Part shown: one piece after another, positions 1 to 23,342 of the stretch
Numbering within the stretch: position 1 is the first letter of the stretch
Layout: every line of letters starts with the position of its first letter
From: Notospermus geniculatus
Lineage: Eukaryota; Nemertea; Pilidiophora; Heteronemertea; Lineidae
DNA: 64,000 nt
Direction: 5' to 3'
NCBI GenBank assembly: GCA_002633025.1
Contig: NMRB01000049.1
Coordinates: 173,207-237,206, forward strand
Notes under the pieces: generated by a model
What the model saw: the letters and a program-made list of their open reading frames with translations, nothing else
Database searches by the model: none
Told to the model about the DNA's origin: nothing
Position numbers and translations under genes: made by a program

Positions 1-9
1 AGAAAATTA

Positions 10-80
10 AAACGCCCCGCGTATCGAACCCGAGACCTTCTGATCTATGGGCAGGCTACTTTGCCACTCGGCCATAGCGA
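10..80 (-). repeat. tRNA-derived element with A and B boxes
   Basis: On the minus strand TGGCCGAGTGG (A box, 74-64) is followed by GGTTCGATAC (B box, 30-21) and a T run at 13-10. The T stem and acceptor stem do not pair, so it is a tRNA-derived SINE head or a decayed tRNA, not a working gene. Confidence 0.45.
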
Positions 81-1383
81 CTACACACTGTACGGCGCGC
101 TGATATGCATGAATGTATTGTTTGGATATGTCAGGCGGCGCAGTAGGGAGAATTTAGAAAGCAATCGAACATCATCTGCTAAAAAAGTAAAATTGCGACC
201 ACAACAAAGTTCTCTTCGCAAAATCAACCACCCGTTGCATCAGGATATGGTATCTTCTACCACCATGCCGAATTTCGAGGCAAAACAAAGCTTCTAAATG
301 TGACTTTATTGAGCCGACTTCCAGTATTATTATATAGATCTGCCACAGACTTGATCACAGCCTTGGCTCAGTCTGGAGTAGAGAATACAAGTTTGACAGT
401 CCACAGGGCAGTGAACAGGTGTCAAATGTAATTAGGTGACAATGTCAATGACATAACCTAAAACAACCCATTTGCAATTCTTTGATTATGAACAAGAATG
501 TGTGAGTGAGGGTCAACAATACCCCAAAATAAATCCTGCATTGTTAGCCAACTTGGGAGATTGTCCCCATAAATGGTGCAGAACTTTGTCCTGGCTATTG
601 AGGCGAAACAACTACAATGTGACGTGTTGAGTGCAGTGCTTTACATTGTAGACCAGTGCTGGAGATAAGAGGCTCACCATTCAGTCGGAGAGTTTTGTGT
701 GTTGGACGAGGTGGTCCGAGCGGTGTGATCAACATGGACCGATCTTATGGAATAGTCGGATAAAAACATCGGATTATCAATTTGCTGTATGGTATGTAGC
801 CTACCCATAATCGTATCGCCATTGATTTTAGCTTGTCCTGTACTAAAGTTCCAGCTTTGTGAGAGGAAAGTTTTGAAAGTAAGGCAGGCGTGGTGAAAGG
901 TTTTACAGTGTTCAATTGATTGTATGCCAGTCGTCTGCGCAGGAAGTTCATGTGCACTTTGTTGCCTTTCAGTCTGTGCTGTTTGCATGATGGAGATATG
1001 ATATGACCATATCCGTTGTTTCATCAGCTTGATTTTATGCTAGAGACATAAACAAGTGAACAAGACCAATTACCCAGTCATACCTGCACCGAATGACCTG
1101 ACTTTTTGGTACCAGTACCACAAACAGGATAATTCGCCTTCAAACCAAGCCAAGCTGCGTGCCGTAGGCCTAGAACTGGACTTGTACGGAATTTTGGACG
1201 CCTTGGCTACATGGCCGCCTATCACTTCCGGTTATTTTCGCAAACTGTCTATTGGACATAATGTCGGTTTTACACTTTGTGTACCGTACATCTAGAAGGA
1301 CATCACATTTTATATTTTCCAAATTAGTCAGTGTCTGAAGGTCAAGGTGGGAAAATGATGCAATTAGAGTGTAACTTCCCTTA

Positions 1384-1525
1384 ACGGACACCTTTCCCAG
1401 GAGGACACCTCTTCATGAGGGCCTCAAGTTCAGTTCTAATCGTTTTGACCTCAGTTATCAGGACACCTCTGAGTTGACAACATCTGTCTGTCCCAAAGGT
1501 GTCCCTAATAGAGAGGTTCCACTGT
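1384..1525. repeat. dispersed foldback repeat, copy 1
   Basis: Shares ggacacctctgag, gttcagttct and ggtgtccctaatagagaggt with the reverse complement of 61499-61632. Ends are inverted (ggacacc ... ggtgtcc). Confidence 0.6.
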
Positions 1526-2081
1526 AGTTGATCCCATTGAGACAGAGCCTACGCCAGTGTTTCCGCCAAAGGGGGGACGGGGGATATGTCTCCCCCATAA
1601 ACAGTCAAAATTCTGTCAAATTTTCAGTTTGTCCCCCCTTTAAAAAATTCCTGGCAGAAACACTGCTACCCCCATTTTGTCAGTCGTCCTGATGAATCTC
1701 CTCCCATATCAAATCTCATGACTATTTCTATGCTCTATTGTACCCATTCTTACCATTACATGTCATTTTCTGCTGTTACACAACCTTAATATGCACCTCT
1801 CATCGAACACTACACCTCTTTACACATCGGTCTATTTTTGTCCAACAGCAATGTGACACTTGACAAAAGCATCCCTTCTTTTGCTAAATCCAGCATCATG
1901 GGGTTTCTATTCACATGGTAATCCAGTCGACCACTGCTCCGTGCTCCACAGAGCCCTGAGCAGGTGAGGTGAACCAATACTCTGTACGGGCTGTCACATT
2001 GGAAAACATCAGCTCCTGTCATCTGAGGCCGTGTTCGATCCTCAGACCAATGGGGAACCGGAGGAACTAACGTCACGACGT

Positions 2082-2369
2082 GGCGCTGTGAGCAGTGCGA
2101 CCGAATTTTCTTTTTTCTAACGTTATTTCTATTTATTTCTGGTGTGAAAAGCACCCGTTTGTTTCGGTCGCCTGGCATTAAAATTTACACCATCTTGTCT
2201 ACATTTTGCGGTGCATTTTTTCCTTAAAATGAAGACATACATGACGATTTTGGCAACGTCTTTATCTCAATTTTCCTGTAGAAAATGTACAGCTGATTTT
2301 TTCATGACGTAGCGTCAACACATAAAACGACGTCAATGACGTCGTTTTGGTCGCACTGCTCGCAGCGCC
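2082..2369. mobile_element. MITE-like foldback element
   Basis: Starts with ggcgctgtgagcagtgcgac and ends with its near-perfect inverse (gtcgcactgctcgcagcgcc); 288 bp, no coding capacity. Confidence 0.6.
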
Positions 2370-2602
2370 GACCTGTCGGGATTTCCGGCACGCGGGTTCC
2401 TCATTCTTCACTATGTGATAGAGAGGACGACTTTCTCTGACTGCCGAGGTTTCTCCGGGCACTCCGGTTTTCTCCTGCTGTACATTCATTCGGCCGATAC
2501 TGTCTATGAGCTAATAATGCCATATCGTGGTACTCACAATCAATCAGCAGGCTTCATCAGTCAGGAGCCTGCCATCAGGTGCTCACCGTACTGACGGTGA
2601 CT

Positions 2603-2738
2603 GTCCACAGGTTCTTGTGGTTCGATACTATACTAGGGGACCACCAGTCCTTACACACTTCACTGACAATATTGTCAGTGAAGTGTGTAAGGACCGGTGG
2701 TCCCCTAGTATAGTATCGAACCACAAGAACCTGTGGAC
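2603..2738. repeat. 136-bp near-perfect palindrome with no spacer
   Basis: Two 68-base arms meet at 2670/2671 (gacaat|attgtc) and differ at a single position. Either a foldback element with no loop or a snap-back artefact. Confidence 0.9.
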
Positions 2739-4369
2739 TGTCCTCGCTCAATATGAACTCCACGTCATTGGATGATACCCTGGTAACTGAATACATCATC
2801 CACTTGTGGGTAGATTATGATGTTCCTGTAAAAAAAGGTTCTCTGATTGAATCACACTGTGATTCTGATGATGCAGTTGGGTGGGGCCGTTTCAATCTTA
2901 GTCACGGGACATCCAAATGAGCGATTAGTAGAAATCTCAATCCCGATGTTTATCATCGGCAGAAAACAATTTTGCTGCCAATTTTCCCATGAGTCATGTA
3001 CCATACTGGGATTTCTGAGCCATGGAGCATAAACAGTAATGTCTGCCTCTTTCCGATTTGATATAATTAATGTTCGTATTTGCACAATAAATCGACATTA
3101 GCTTGTAATTGTCAGTGCTTTTAGCTGCAACAAACTCAACCCATAAAGTGGAATGTAATTAATTTCCGATAAAATCTCTCCCCAAGGGCATTGTTTGACT
3201 TGCCTCCTAGGCCAAGTGCACTCCTGAAATTGACATACTCCTCAAATGTTTGTGTATAATTCATGTGCAGTTTTCAAGTAGATTTCAATTGTGTTGTATT
3301 GTTGAGTTATATGAATATTCAAGGTTCATTGGAAATGACTTATTCTAAGGGTACTTGGTGTTTCCATAGAAGTATTTTTAATACCGGTACTTCCATAGTG
3401 TATCGTCGTACATGCCGGTCACCGGCCATCCAGATATACTTAGTACTTAGACAGTCACCAGAATTGTACACGTATGTTCGTACAACATTTCTCATGTGGG
3501 CAGTGTAAGAAAAGCATGAAAAATGCCTTAGTCAAGCTTTCATTATTAGCCATATCGAAACTTTGGATAAGTCAATATCCTTGTCTCATATTTATTCTTA
3601 TTCACATATTCAACAAGTCCTCACTCATCTCGCATTATAATGTTTTGTTTACCCTTATATCTTTAAATCAACATCTTACTGTTTGATGTTTGATTATCTG
3701 TATACAACAAAAGAGAGCGCTCAATTTCATTGCCGACCAGATCTTCAGAGGTCAGTGTGTCAAAACTGTGAACTAATACTTGACAGAGGAGCATCAAGGA
3801 TTTGGGATAAGAGGGGGCACCGTGTGCTAAACATTGAAATATGCACCAAATTTCAGAATTCCACGGTCAATTTTACAGATTTTTTGGGTAAAAGGGGAGG
3901 TGAGTGCCCAGCACACCCCCTCTAGGTCCACGCCTGCTTGGAGAACTAAGTGTTGAATGGAGATTTGAGGCTTTAGCTTATAAATTAAGGGCCGGTGGTA
4001 TTGTCAATCCCTAAATCACCGATCAGATTTTTTCTGGTTTTGTTCAGTTCAATCAGTTAATTAGCTTAAGCCTTCTTGATTTAATTAACTTAAGTAAAGC
4101 CTTTTGATTTCAACTTTGTTCCCACTTCCCCACCAAGAGTCAACGGCCTGCATAATACAAGGAAAATCTCAAACACAGGGCCTTCAGTGTTTAGCATGGC
4201 TGGCAGTCCTATCAGCGCATTGGCAAGGCCTAGGCGTAGGCCTATATTAAGATGTAAATATGGACATTGCATTATGTTAGGCAGGTGCACTGGAGTATTG
4301 CAAGGCTTATAATGTAAAACAGACATGCCTTGATCAAGGTTATGCATAAAATTAGGCTTCACTATCTTT

Positions 4370-4445
4370 GCATGGATCCAACAGGGAATTGAACCTACCA
4401 ACCCGGAGGTGACTGGCGTCAGTGTTTCCACTTTGCCAATGAGAA
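4370..4445 (-). repeat. tRNA-derived SINE-like element
   Basis: Minus strand has TGGCAAAGTGG (A box) and GGTTCAATTCC (B box) at normal spacing without a full cloverleaf. Confidence 0.4.
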
Positions 4446-4864
4446 TGCAGATATGCTTTCCCATCATGATTTTCTCAACAAAACGAGATCGTTGACATGA
4501 TTCTTGGTGTGTTCAACAATCCTCCATGTGATGTCTGGCCCAATTGCTGAATTAATGTGACGGGAACGAAATCACAAAAGCCAATTCATATCACGGCTGT
4601 TTAGGCTCATGGAGAAAATTATTGCAATATCTGTTAAAACAATGTTGGCATCAATCTTGGCTGATATGAGCGATGAGTAGTTAGAAATAATTGTTGTTGT
4701 AATGGACTACTCGGGCTGAAAATACTAGGCTAAGTGTAATTTTCATGGAATAGTCACGAAAATGGGAAACTGATGCGCACACCGACTGTGCATCAATGCT
4801 GGCTCCCTCTATCCCCCCTCACATGGTTGATTTGGAGACCTTGTAGCTGTGGACGCATGACTAC

Positions 4865-4983
4865 GGGCCGTATTCTAGAACGTTCCTTGGCATTAAGGTC
4901 CATCTTAACTCTATTGTTCTCGATGATTTTACAATAGACTTAAGGTGGACCTTAACGTTAAGGATCGTTCTAAAATACGACCC
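4865..4983. mobile_element. MITE-like foldback element
   Basis: Begins gggccgtattctagaacg and ends with a diverged inverse (cgttctaaaatacgaccc); arms also contain inverted ttaaggtcca-type words. 119 bp. Confidence 0.65.
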
Positions 4984-6032
4984 TACATGTGTATAATGAA
5001 GTCATGTTCCACTTGTCTAATTGGCGTATTTGAACCTAAGCCCTCCTGACGCCTTGCCTTATCGCTGGAACTGGCCCACAGTCTGCCATACGCCTCCACT
5101 ATCGAATGAGTTTAACGAAGTGCACTTTCATCAACACACCTTCACATACAAGTTGACACTTTTTACATCAGTACTATTACAATTAGGTAAATTCCCAATA
5201 ATTTCTGTAACCAGCAGCCGACACTGATCAAGGTAATATAATACTTTTTGTAACTTATCAACGTCTCGTTTTGTATTAGGCGAACGGTTCTCATTAATTT
5301 TGTTGTATTCTTGATTTCCGAGACTGTTTTTGTCCCCCCTGGATTGATGTTGCTGTTTGACATTCCTTGTATCTGGGTCGGTGGCAATTAGGGAAAACGT
5401 TCATTGCTAATTAGGTTGATTTGATTAGATATAATAGGTCCAGATTGCTGCACACAGGTTTATGATGTGAGAGTCTGAAACTTGGCTTGAGCTTCATCCT
5501 GGTTGGTGATAAGTTTGCACTGACACCCCACATCCTGAGCTAATCTGTGGTGAAGTTAATGTGGTGACCAGGGAACGAGTCCTAAGAACCTCCGATATTC
5601 TCAAGATGATGCCCAGGGACTCATGAATATTCAAATTGCAGGGGCTGATCCAGGATTCTTCACCGAAAGGGGGTCTGCGGATGGTGGCCGTAGATGGCCG
5701 TTGAGGTTCTGGGGGCTTGCTGGTTATCCCAGAATATATTAAGATCTTAATGCTTTGAGATGCAATTTCAGCCAATCCTGATGAAAAATTGTTGGTTGAC
5801 GAGAAGAGGAGAGTCTCGACCACCCTAGGTCTGTGCATGATATTGGCCCAAAGGGACGACAGGATTAACTAGTCAGTCGCCAGTTTGAAAACTAATCTAA
5901 AACTCTTCACCCAATGTCAGGGAGAAGGCCATGGTCTGCAGAGTTATCTGTGACTTGTCAGAAAATAGATGATCATGTTGATCAAATTCTTTTTTTCTCC
6001 AATTCATCAATTTCACCCTCGTATCGTTTCAG

Positions 6033-6081
6033 ACTCGGAGTTAATGGTGAAGTGACTCGTTCGCAATCATAGAAGGACAAG
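6033..6081 (+). other. 5' UTR part of first visible KANK exon
   Basis: A long pyrimidine tract ends in an AG at 6031-6032, giving a good splice acceptor, so the exon probably starts at 6033 and an upstream non-coding exon exists. A TAG in the coding frame at 6070-6072 shows the exon is untranslated up to there. That fixes the start codon at 6082, whose context (gacaagATGGCA) is favourable. Confidence 0.6.
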
Positions 6082-16397
<10,316 letters not shown>

Positions 16398-17086
16398 TCA
16401 TGGTCTGAGGAGAGGTTGTATATTGGGAATAATTCTATCCTAATTATAACTGGTGGGTTAAGGAATAACTTGTATAGAGATAGGAACTACTATCACTGGC
16501 AGTATGGAGTTACTGGGTTGTCTAAGTCGATATTCTCACTTGGTGGTGGTTGATAGTCCCAGTTGTCCTTCATGAGGGATCCAGAGGGTGATGGGATAGT
16601 CACTGTTTGCAGCATTGACCTCGTATTTGGGGCTTACCTCAGTCTGCTGGCAAACCTTGCTGGGCATGATGGTGGAAGTGGGAACAGTTCCAGCTCCTGA
16701 ACACATGGATTGAAACTTGAATTCTCCCTTACCGGTAATAGGCTACATAATCAAAAGTAAAAAATTAGACTGAGAGAGACGCGTTCTAAAATTCGTCGGA
16801 AATTAACGTTATGTCACAGTTCCTTTCTTTCCCCTCACATTTCTCATTTTCAGATTCCATTATACCCAACTCATAATCAGTAACACTAGGTATTTAAAAC
16901 TTAATCATAATAATGTGCAATTGTGTGCTGCTTTGTAGAAGATTTGAGAGGCTTTGATCAACACACGCAGACATCTCTAGGAGCACTGCATATTGTCATC
17001 TACTAATAAAACAATGTAGAGTAACTGCATCTACGAAGGGGCCAAAGACGCTGCTGAACGTGAAAGTTTTCCCAAGCAAGTAATTA

Positions 17087-17327
17087 GTTGGCTCTCAATG
17101 GGCAACTCAGCCCTAGAAAGCTATAGGCAGTGATTTGGTCTTGGTAAGCTCTAAGGCTGAAATCACATAGAACTACACGCTACACGTACATGCCTGTTAA
17201 CAAAGGCTTCACAAAGGGTTCGCAATTGTGAAGCCTTTGGTAAACAGGCGTGTATGTGTAGCGTGTAGTTCTTTGTGATTTCAGCCTAATGAAACCAACA
17301 ATGGTGAATCGCCCATTGAGAGCCAAC
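17087..17327. mobile_element. nested foldback element
   Basis: Outer arms gttggctctcaatgggc (17087) and its exact inverse (17311-17327) enclose an inner foldback 17155-17286 that starts ggctgaaatcacatagaact and ends with its inverse. One MITE-like element appears to have inserted in another. Confidence 0.7.
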
Positions 17328-17500
17328 TCGCAGGAGAAAACTCAAGTGGAGCAGTACCTTTCAATTCAATTCGATTCCTCTTCCCTGGAAATCGAAAGCT
17401 CCATTCACCCTCAATCAAAAGTGTGGCAATCAACGGATTGTCTCGCTCATTCTTTATCATCTCTAATTATTTCTGTGTGTTGCTTATTCCCCGCTTATAG

Positions 17501-17521
17501 GAAATAACCCGACTTTTGAAG
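17501..17521 (+). CDS. candidate 21-bp KANK microexon
   Basis: A pyrimidine-rich acceptor ending in ttatag precedes seven phase-0 codons (EITRLLK) followed by gtatga. It would keep frame after exon 8 ending at 16343. It is short enough to arise by chance. Confidence 0.25.
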
Positions 17522-17900
17522 GTATGATTTTATCCCTCCAACTTGTGTTTAGTTTATAATCCCCTCTGGGCTTGTATTTTTGGTGGTTTCCTGCACATAA
17601 AACAATGAAAAATCGTTCTTATAAATAGTCATTATCCTTGTCACCCTTGTGTATAGAAATGAATGACTTCAATTCCCAAAATTGGATTCCGTAATATGTA
17701 ACAATAACAATTCCTTTCCCGATAGTACAAACCACAGAAATTATACATGTATTGGAAAGGGTACATAATTTGTCTGCCCTTTGCCTGTGGCCCTCCTTTT
17801 CAAGACAATGAATGAGGCCTCTCACTTGAGAAGAACCAAAGTCTTGATATCATCACATAATAACACCTTTAAAAGTAATGGTAACCCACAAGCATATATA

Positions 17901-18026
17901 GGGCCGATTTCACAAAGGGTGTTAAGACTTAGACGCATGTAACTTCGTCAAATGCATGGAGGAAGTGCGTGCATTTAGTGAAGTTACACGTGTCTAAGTC
18001 TTAAACACCCTTTGTGAAATCGGCCC
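17901..18026. mobile_element. MITE-like foldback element
   Basis: 126 bp with 30-base arms starting gggccgatttcacaaagggt and ending in the exact inverse; flanked by ata on both sides. Confidence 0.75.
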
Positions 18027-18560
18027 ATAGTGTTTAGTTCATCACACTGAAATGCACCCTAAACTAGCACTCTAGGCCTGCACCCTAACCACACCTGATG
18101 TAAAAACTTGTTGCACTCCTAACTTTAATCCCATAACATCCTTTAACATCCTTCGTGAACTGTCCATGTTTAGTATTGTTTTGTTGTAACGTCTTGTGAT
18201 ATCTGTTGTGTTCCTAGCTGGATGCTGAATCCTATCATTCTTGCACCTGTTTTACAACCGGAGTATTCCGTATCGCAAAAGATGATGTCAATCCCGGGCA
18301 AGATGATCTCTCGGTCTTTTCGCACAGTAAACATCCGTATTTACACCATTTCTGAAATCACCCTCTGTCATGCTTTGTGAAACATACTTGGTCCAATCCA
18401 GGCTTGTCGAAATCTATATCAACAGTAGTTAGGCCTGCCGTACCTTCTTTGGCTTGCCCTATACGGAAAACTCCGGTTGCTGTAGTCTCTGCACTGTTTA
18501 GTCTCGCTCAGTGCATGCTTTTCTAGTCTCTACATTATGCATGCTTTCTTCTGACTGTAG

Positions 18561-18619
18561 GGCTTCCAACAGTTCAAATTTTCCAAGGGAAAGAGTCCAA
18601 CGGAGTCGCCAAAACACAG
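18561..18619 (+). CDS. candidate further KANK C-terminal exon
   Basis: Acceptor ttctgactgtag ends at 18560 and donor gtaatg starts at 18620. In phase 0 after exon 8 it encodes GFQQFKFSKGKSPTESPKTQ less the last base. Vertebrate KANKs also end in a Lys/Ser/Pro-rich tail, so this could be an alternative C-terminus. It leaves two bases over; the next exon, if any, may be in the adjacent gap. Confidence 0.45.
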
Positions 18620-18748
18620 GTAATGGTTGTATTGTGGGTAAACTGCACCTTGTAGTGCCGCCGGCAGGTGCAGGATGGCTTCTGGCATACCCCTTACCTG
18701 GCATGTTTGCGGAGCACCTTGCAAATCCATTGGTTGGAGTTTTGTTGC

Positions 18749-19122
18749 NNNNNNNNNNNNNNNNNNNNNNNNNNNNNNNNNNNNNNNNNNNNNNNNNNNN
18801 NNNNNNNNNNNNNNNNNNNNNNNNNNNNNNNNNNNNNNNNNNNNNNNNNNNNNNNNNNNNNNNNNNNNNNNNNNNNNNNNNNNNNNNNNNNNNNNNNNNN
18901 NNNNNNNNNNNNNNNNNNNNNNNNNNNNNNNNNNNNNNNNNNNNNNNNNNNNNNNNNNNNNNNNNNNNNNNNNNNNNNNNNNNNNNNNNNNNNNNNNNNN
19001 NNNNNNNNNNNNNNNNNNNNNNNNNNNNNNNNNNNNNNNNNNNNNNNNNNNNNNNNNNNNNNNNNNNNNNNNNNNNNNNNNNNNNNNNNNNNNNNNNNNN
19101 NNNNNNNNNNNNNNNNNNNNNN
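18749..19122. other. assembly gap
   Basis: 374 Ns. The right edge enters directly into satellite sequence, which probably caused the gap. Confidence 0.99.
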
Positions 19123-19378
19123 TCAAGGTCATTGCCCTTGATGGGACATGGTCATTGCCCTTGAGGGGTCAAGGTCATTGCCCTTGATGGGTCATGGTCA
19201 TTGCCCTTGAGGGGTCAAGGTCATTGCCCTTGATGGGACATGGTCATTGCCCTTGAGGGGTCAAGGTCATTGCCCTTGATGGGTCATGGTCATTGACTTT
19301 GAGGGGTCAAGGTCATTGCCCTTGATGGGTCATGGTCATTGCCCTTGATCGATCATGGTCATTGACCTTGAGGGTCAG
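19123..19378. repeat. satellite of 46-base double units with TCAAGGTCA
   Basis: Alternating half-units (tcaaggtcattgcccttgat and tcatggtcattgcccttgag with gggg linkers), at least five and a half double units, truncated on the left by the gap. Confidence 0.9.
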
Positions 19379-20052
19379 GTTGAGATGCAAAGATTTGTTT
19401 TTCATGGTAGGCCTACTTGGTTGACCAATACTTGTAAGCGGACCACGATACTGGGCATTTATACAGAGGGAGAGGATTTATAATAGAACTGTAAGATACA
19501 TGTACCATAGCAATTGGTGTAAATACTTGTATACACTCTGAAGAGATGCAGTAGAAAAAAGCTCATTTAGGCCTTGTGGAAAATTAGATCTTTCGTTTAT
19601 GTTCAATAGCTACAGTAGTGATGTTAGCTTGTTTTTATATTCTAGTAGACTTCAAGGATTTCTAAATAGTTGATGTTTTCTACCACCCCAAGTTCAGAAT
19701 TGAGCCAATGATGACACTGATTTTGGGACAGTTAACCTGTCAAAACTTGGGATGCATGATGATAGATTTCATGTCTACAAAAAAAGTGGTTTTAACATGA
19801 GATTTTTCACCCATTTTATGTAGCTGTAACGATGTTCACTCGCTGGTTTTTGCACTTGTTTGTATCAAGCAGTTTTTAATGTTAGGCCCACTTCACTTGT
19901 CTTTGGACGTGCTTGAAACCAGGCCACGACACGTTGTAGTTTTCAGTCTTTATGTAGCTTTTTAGTGTATACCTCAGGTTCGGCCACTAACATTTTGTCT
20001 CTGCCGACAGTCTTCCATTTGTAAGGACCCATAGTATTGATCCAAGTGACTA

Positions 20053-20424
20053 AGGCCAAACAAAAATAATGCTGTGTTTCCGGTAACACAGTTTGATTTT
20101 TCAAATAGGGTCGGAGGGTAGGGAAGATTATTTTATTTTAGTAAATCATTTTGGTATCCAGACAGCTTTGAAGGAAGCATGGTCGGCAGTGGGTTTTCAG
20201 GGCAAAACAGCTGATCAGCTCTGATAGATCTTGCAGGGATTACTGATATTCGACATGTTCGAGGTGAGAAAATGTTGTTTTTCAGCTTGTGCTTCTCAAA
20301 TTTAGGGTAGGGTTTTGTTTTCATCATTTTATTATTCAAATGGTCATAAAATCTTTTAGGGTCGGTGGGGTTGAGACAGGGTCGGTCGGGTTACCGGAAA
20401 CACAGCATTATTTTTGTTTGGCCT
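20053..20424. mobile_element. MITE-like element with terminal inverted repeats
   Basis: Starts aggccaaacaaaaataatgc and ends with the exact inverse; arms of about 35 bases around a 300-base interior. Confidence 0.75.
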
Positions 20425-21178
20425 AAGCTAGACATGTTTTTTTCTGTGCATTCACAAGGGGTCACAGCGTAAACTTTATTAGTGGTAGTTTTATGTCTTG
20501 GCCGTATTTGTGGGCCAGTCCCAAAACATTTTGAATACCGGCCTGTGTATGTTCATTTATCCATCCTCCTATATTCTGCCTTCGATGTTCTGCTGAGTTT
20601 GTTGTGGGACATTTTACAGACCCTTTGTGGGGCTATCAGAATGCAATTCAAAGGTGCAAATATGGACATAATTCTATACATTTTATAAGTACATTTTATC
20701 ATAGGATTATTGTAATTAAATAGCAGGGAAGATGTGACATATTTTGATTAAATGAATAATTCCTCATCTGTACATTTGTATCAACAGCCATACATTTTGT
20801 ATATACCGGTATTTTATAGGGGTTTAAATAAAAAAGGGTTTTATAGGTGGATTTTTACGGACCCAGTATGACTTTATAGTCTGTTTACCAAATGAAGTAT
20901 GCTGTCATCTAATTGCTTCAGTAATTTGTAATAAACTTTTTAACACTTTGTGTATACAATATGGTACTTTTTATAATACTGACGCAAATCTCCTTATATC
21001 TTTGTCCAATTGTACTGATGCAATTTAAAGGAACTCTCTCAGTGCATGTTTCGGGCTCTTGCTGGTACCCCACTCCACTATAGGAGGCACCACCTACTGC
21101 GTCAGTGCATTTTGTGCACAACTGCACCTATACCATGGGACATACAGGTTTGTTGTACCAACTGAGAGCATGCATACC

Positions 21179-21390
21179 TGGGGGCGTAGCTAGCTTTTAT
21201 GGCCTGGGGGCAAAATTGATTGGACCCCAGAAAAAATTTGAAAATTTACATCCTCTCAGATGCATTTTCCCCAATCTGACTCCACAATAACTTGGTTTGA
21301 AAAGGGGAAATTACCTTTTATTTGTTTTGTCACTTTTTGCTGAGGGGGGCATTTGCCCCCCCCCCCGCCCACCCGCTAGCTACACCCCTG
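21179..21390. mobile_element. dispersed element with GTAGCTAGC termini, copy 1
   Basis: Starts tgggggcgtagctagctttta and ends gctagctacacccctg (inverse of the start). A second copy lies at 62995-63217 sharing the interior catcctctcagatgcatttt. Confidence 0.75.
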
Positions 21391-22910
21391 TAAACTGTAA
21401 AAATATATTGATGGTCAAGTATGATATCAATGGCCATTACCTGTGATGGTTGGAAATGTTATGTAGGAGGAAACCAGAGAAAAAGTTGAATGTCTGACTC
21501 ACCATTTCTGTCACATGAGAAGATGAAAAATCAGGACTGAAACTAACATATTTTGAGTTGATAGGTTGAGCTCTTTCCCATCCACACTTGGAGAGCCTAT
21601 ACATGTAGTTGGATCCTGTCAGAACTTGTAGATAAAGCCAACCACGTTGCCCTGTAAAATAATTGATTTGATAGAGCTCCTTTAAAGTGCAATGCTATAT
21701 ATGTAACTATGCAGCCTGTTCACCTTATTTCTGTTCTAAATAGCAAAAGTAAATTCTGAATGTCTGCAGCTGTCAACTAGGCCTATACTGCTCTGTAGGC
21801 CTTAAATGGATTAGATGTTTCTAAATGACAAGATAAGGCTTCTGCATGACAAGATAAGGCTTCTGCATAGGCCTACTTTGTTTTCATCCAAAGAGTGATC
21901 CACAAAAGCATGATCTCCTTACCTGTTGACAGTTGTGAAGAATTTCCAGTTGAATCCCCAAGAATTTCTTGTAGCCTTGACCATGAAAATCTTCCAATTC
22001 ATGTGATGTTCCCCATGTTTCTCCTTGCTCAACCACAACATTCAGTCTTCTGGGGGTGTTTGTGTTTGTCTCCTCTTCTGGGGTGTGTGGGGAGGCCAGT
22101 AGACGTTGTTCAAGGCAACCACAGCCCTAGGAGAGAAAGGCCTGGGTCAGACACTGACAGATTCTTCACTGTCGCCTTCAGTTCATGAGTTTACTCTTTA
22201 CGAACTCTACTTTTAGTTTACTTACTCTTTAAAGCGCCACTGTGTGCATAGCTTTTCTATCTCGGCGGCCGACGTAACCTTTGACTTTTAGGCAACCTTG
22301 TCTGGTAGTTTACGCGGCGATCAATGTACACTGACTGTAGGCCTACAACAGCGCCACTGTCTTGATAGATGGCGAGGTTGATCATGATCTGCATCTGGCA
22401 TGTCAGGACGTTGCAATGCATGCTCGACTGGCAACACTGTTCACTGTTGAAATCGACCTATTTGAATGATCTAAGTTGCCAAATAGACTGTCGCCATACT
22501 TAAGGAGGAGTTGAAGCTGGGTATCTTACCTGATGATGAAGGGTTAGTCACAGCGCGTTGAAAAGGGATGGCGCCGCCATATTTGTATGTTTACATGGTA
22601 TCAGTCCAGCCTGGACAGGACACCAGTTTTGTCACGTTGGGAGGGATATTGAGGCATACCTCATGCGGGCGTACAGTGGCACTTTAAATCAAGTGGTCAC
22701 GAACTTTTCTGGAAAATAAATCATAAATGTCACTCTTATCATGCTTATTGTGTGACTTTAGTTTGTGATTGAACGGGACCACTTGAATATCTCCATAGTT
22801 ACGTGTCTGTATCTCACTCTGTCAAAAGGGTGTTGATCAGATGCTGTCACAGTGTCCTTCCCAGTCCTGGAGACAGTTTTCGTAGCAATACACTTAACCA
22901 GAGGTCACTG

Positions 22911-23170
22911 AATGATTCCACTGTTCATTGGTATTGAATGATTCCATTGTTCATTGGTATTGAGTGGTTTCCATTGTTCATTGGTATTGAGTGGTTTCCA
23001 TTGTTCATTGGTATTGAGTGCTTTCCAGTGTTCATTGGTATTGAGTGGTTTCCATTGTTCATTGTCATTGAATGATTCCTTGTTCGTTGGTATTGAGTGG
23101 TTTCCATTGTTCAATGGTATTGAATGATTCCATTGTTCATTGGTGTTGAATGATTCCATTGTTCATTGGT
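22911..23170. repeat. 27-base minisatellite
   Basis: About nine units of the type ttccattgttcattggtatt plus gagtggt/gaatgat, with small length variants. Confidence 0.9.
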
Positions 23171-23206
23171 AGGCTTATATTGAATGCCAGTGGTTGTTCA
23201 TTGGAA

Positions 23207-23342
23207 TTGAATGGTTGCCATTGTTCATCCCCTCATTGATTGAATGGTTGCCATTGTTCATCCCCTCATTGATTGAATGGTTGCCATTGTTCATCCCCTC
23301 ATTGATCGAATGGTTGCCATTGTTCATCCCCTCATTGAATGA
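23207..23342. repeat. 33-base minisatellite
   Basis: Four units of gaatggttgccattgttcat plus cccctcattgatt, almost identical; a younger expansion related to the neighbouring 27-base array. Confidence 0.9.

Larger units (their letters stand above)
1..6032. other. upstream region without a supported gene
   Basis: No open frame here looks coding. It holds tRNA-derived elements (10-80, 4370-4445), a control-like repeat at 1384-1525 also found at 61499-61632, a foldback repeat at 1555-1665, foldback elements at 2082-2369, 2603-2738 and 4865-4983, and probably upstream non-coding KANK exon(s) not identified. Confidence 0.6.
16398..18560. other. KANK 3' intron or intergenic stretch
   Basis: Apart from the candidate microexon at 17501-17521, it contains two foldback elements (17087-17327 and 17901-18026) and no other coding signal. 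Confidence 0.5.

Noticed and set aside
10-80. Functional tRNA-Ser or tRNA-Leu
   Set aside because: A and B boxes are present, but the T and acceptor stems do not pair.
18511-19187. Open frames running through the N gap
   Set aside because: They consist mostly of undetermined bases.
22911-23342. Minisatellites as a CRISPR array
   Set aside because: Units are contiguous with no unique spacers, and the genome is eukaryotic.
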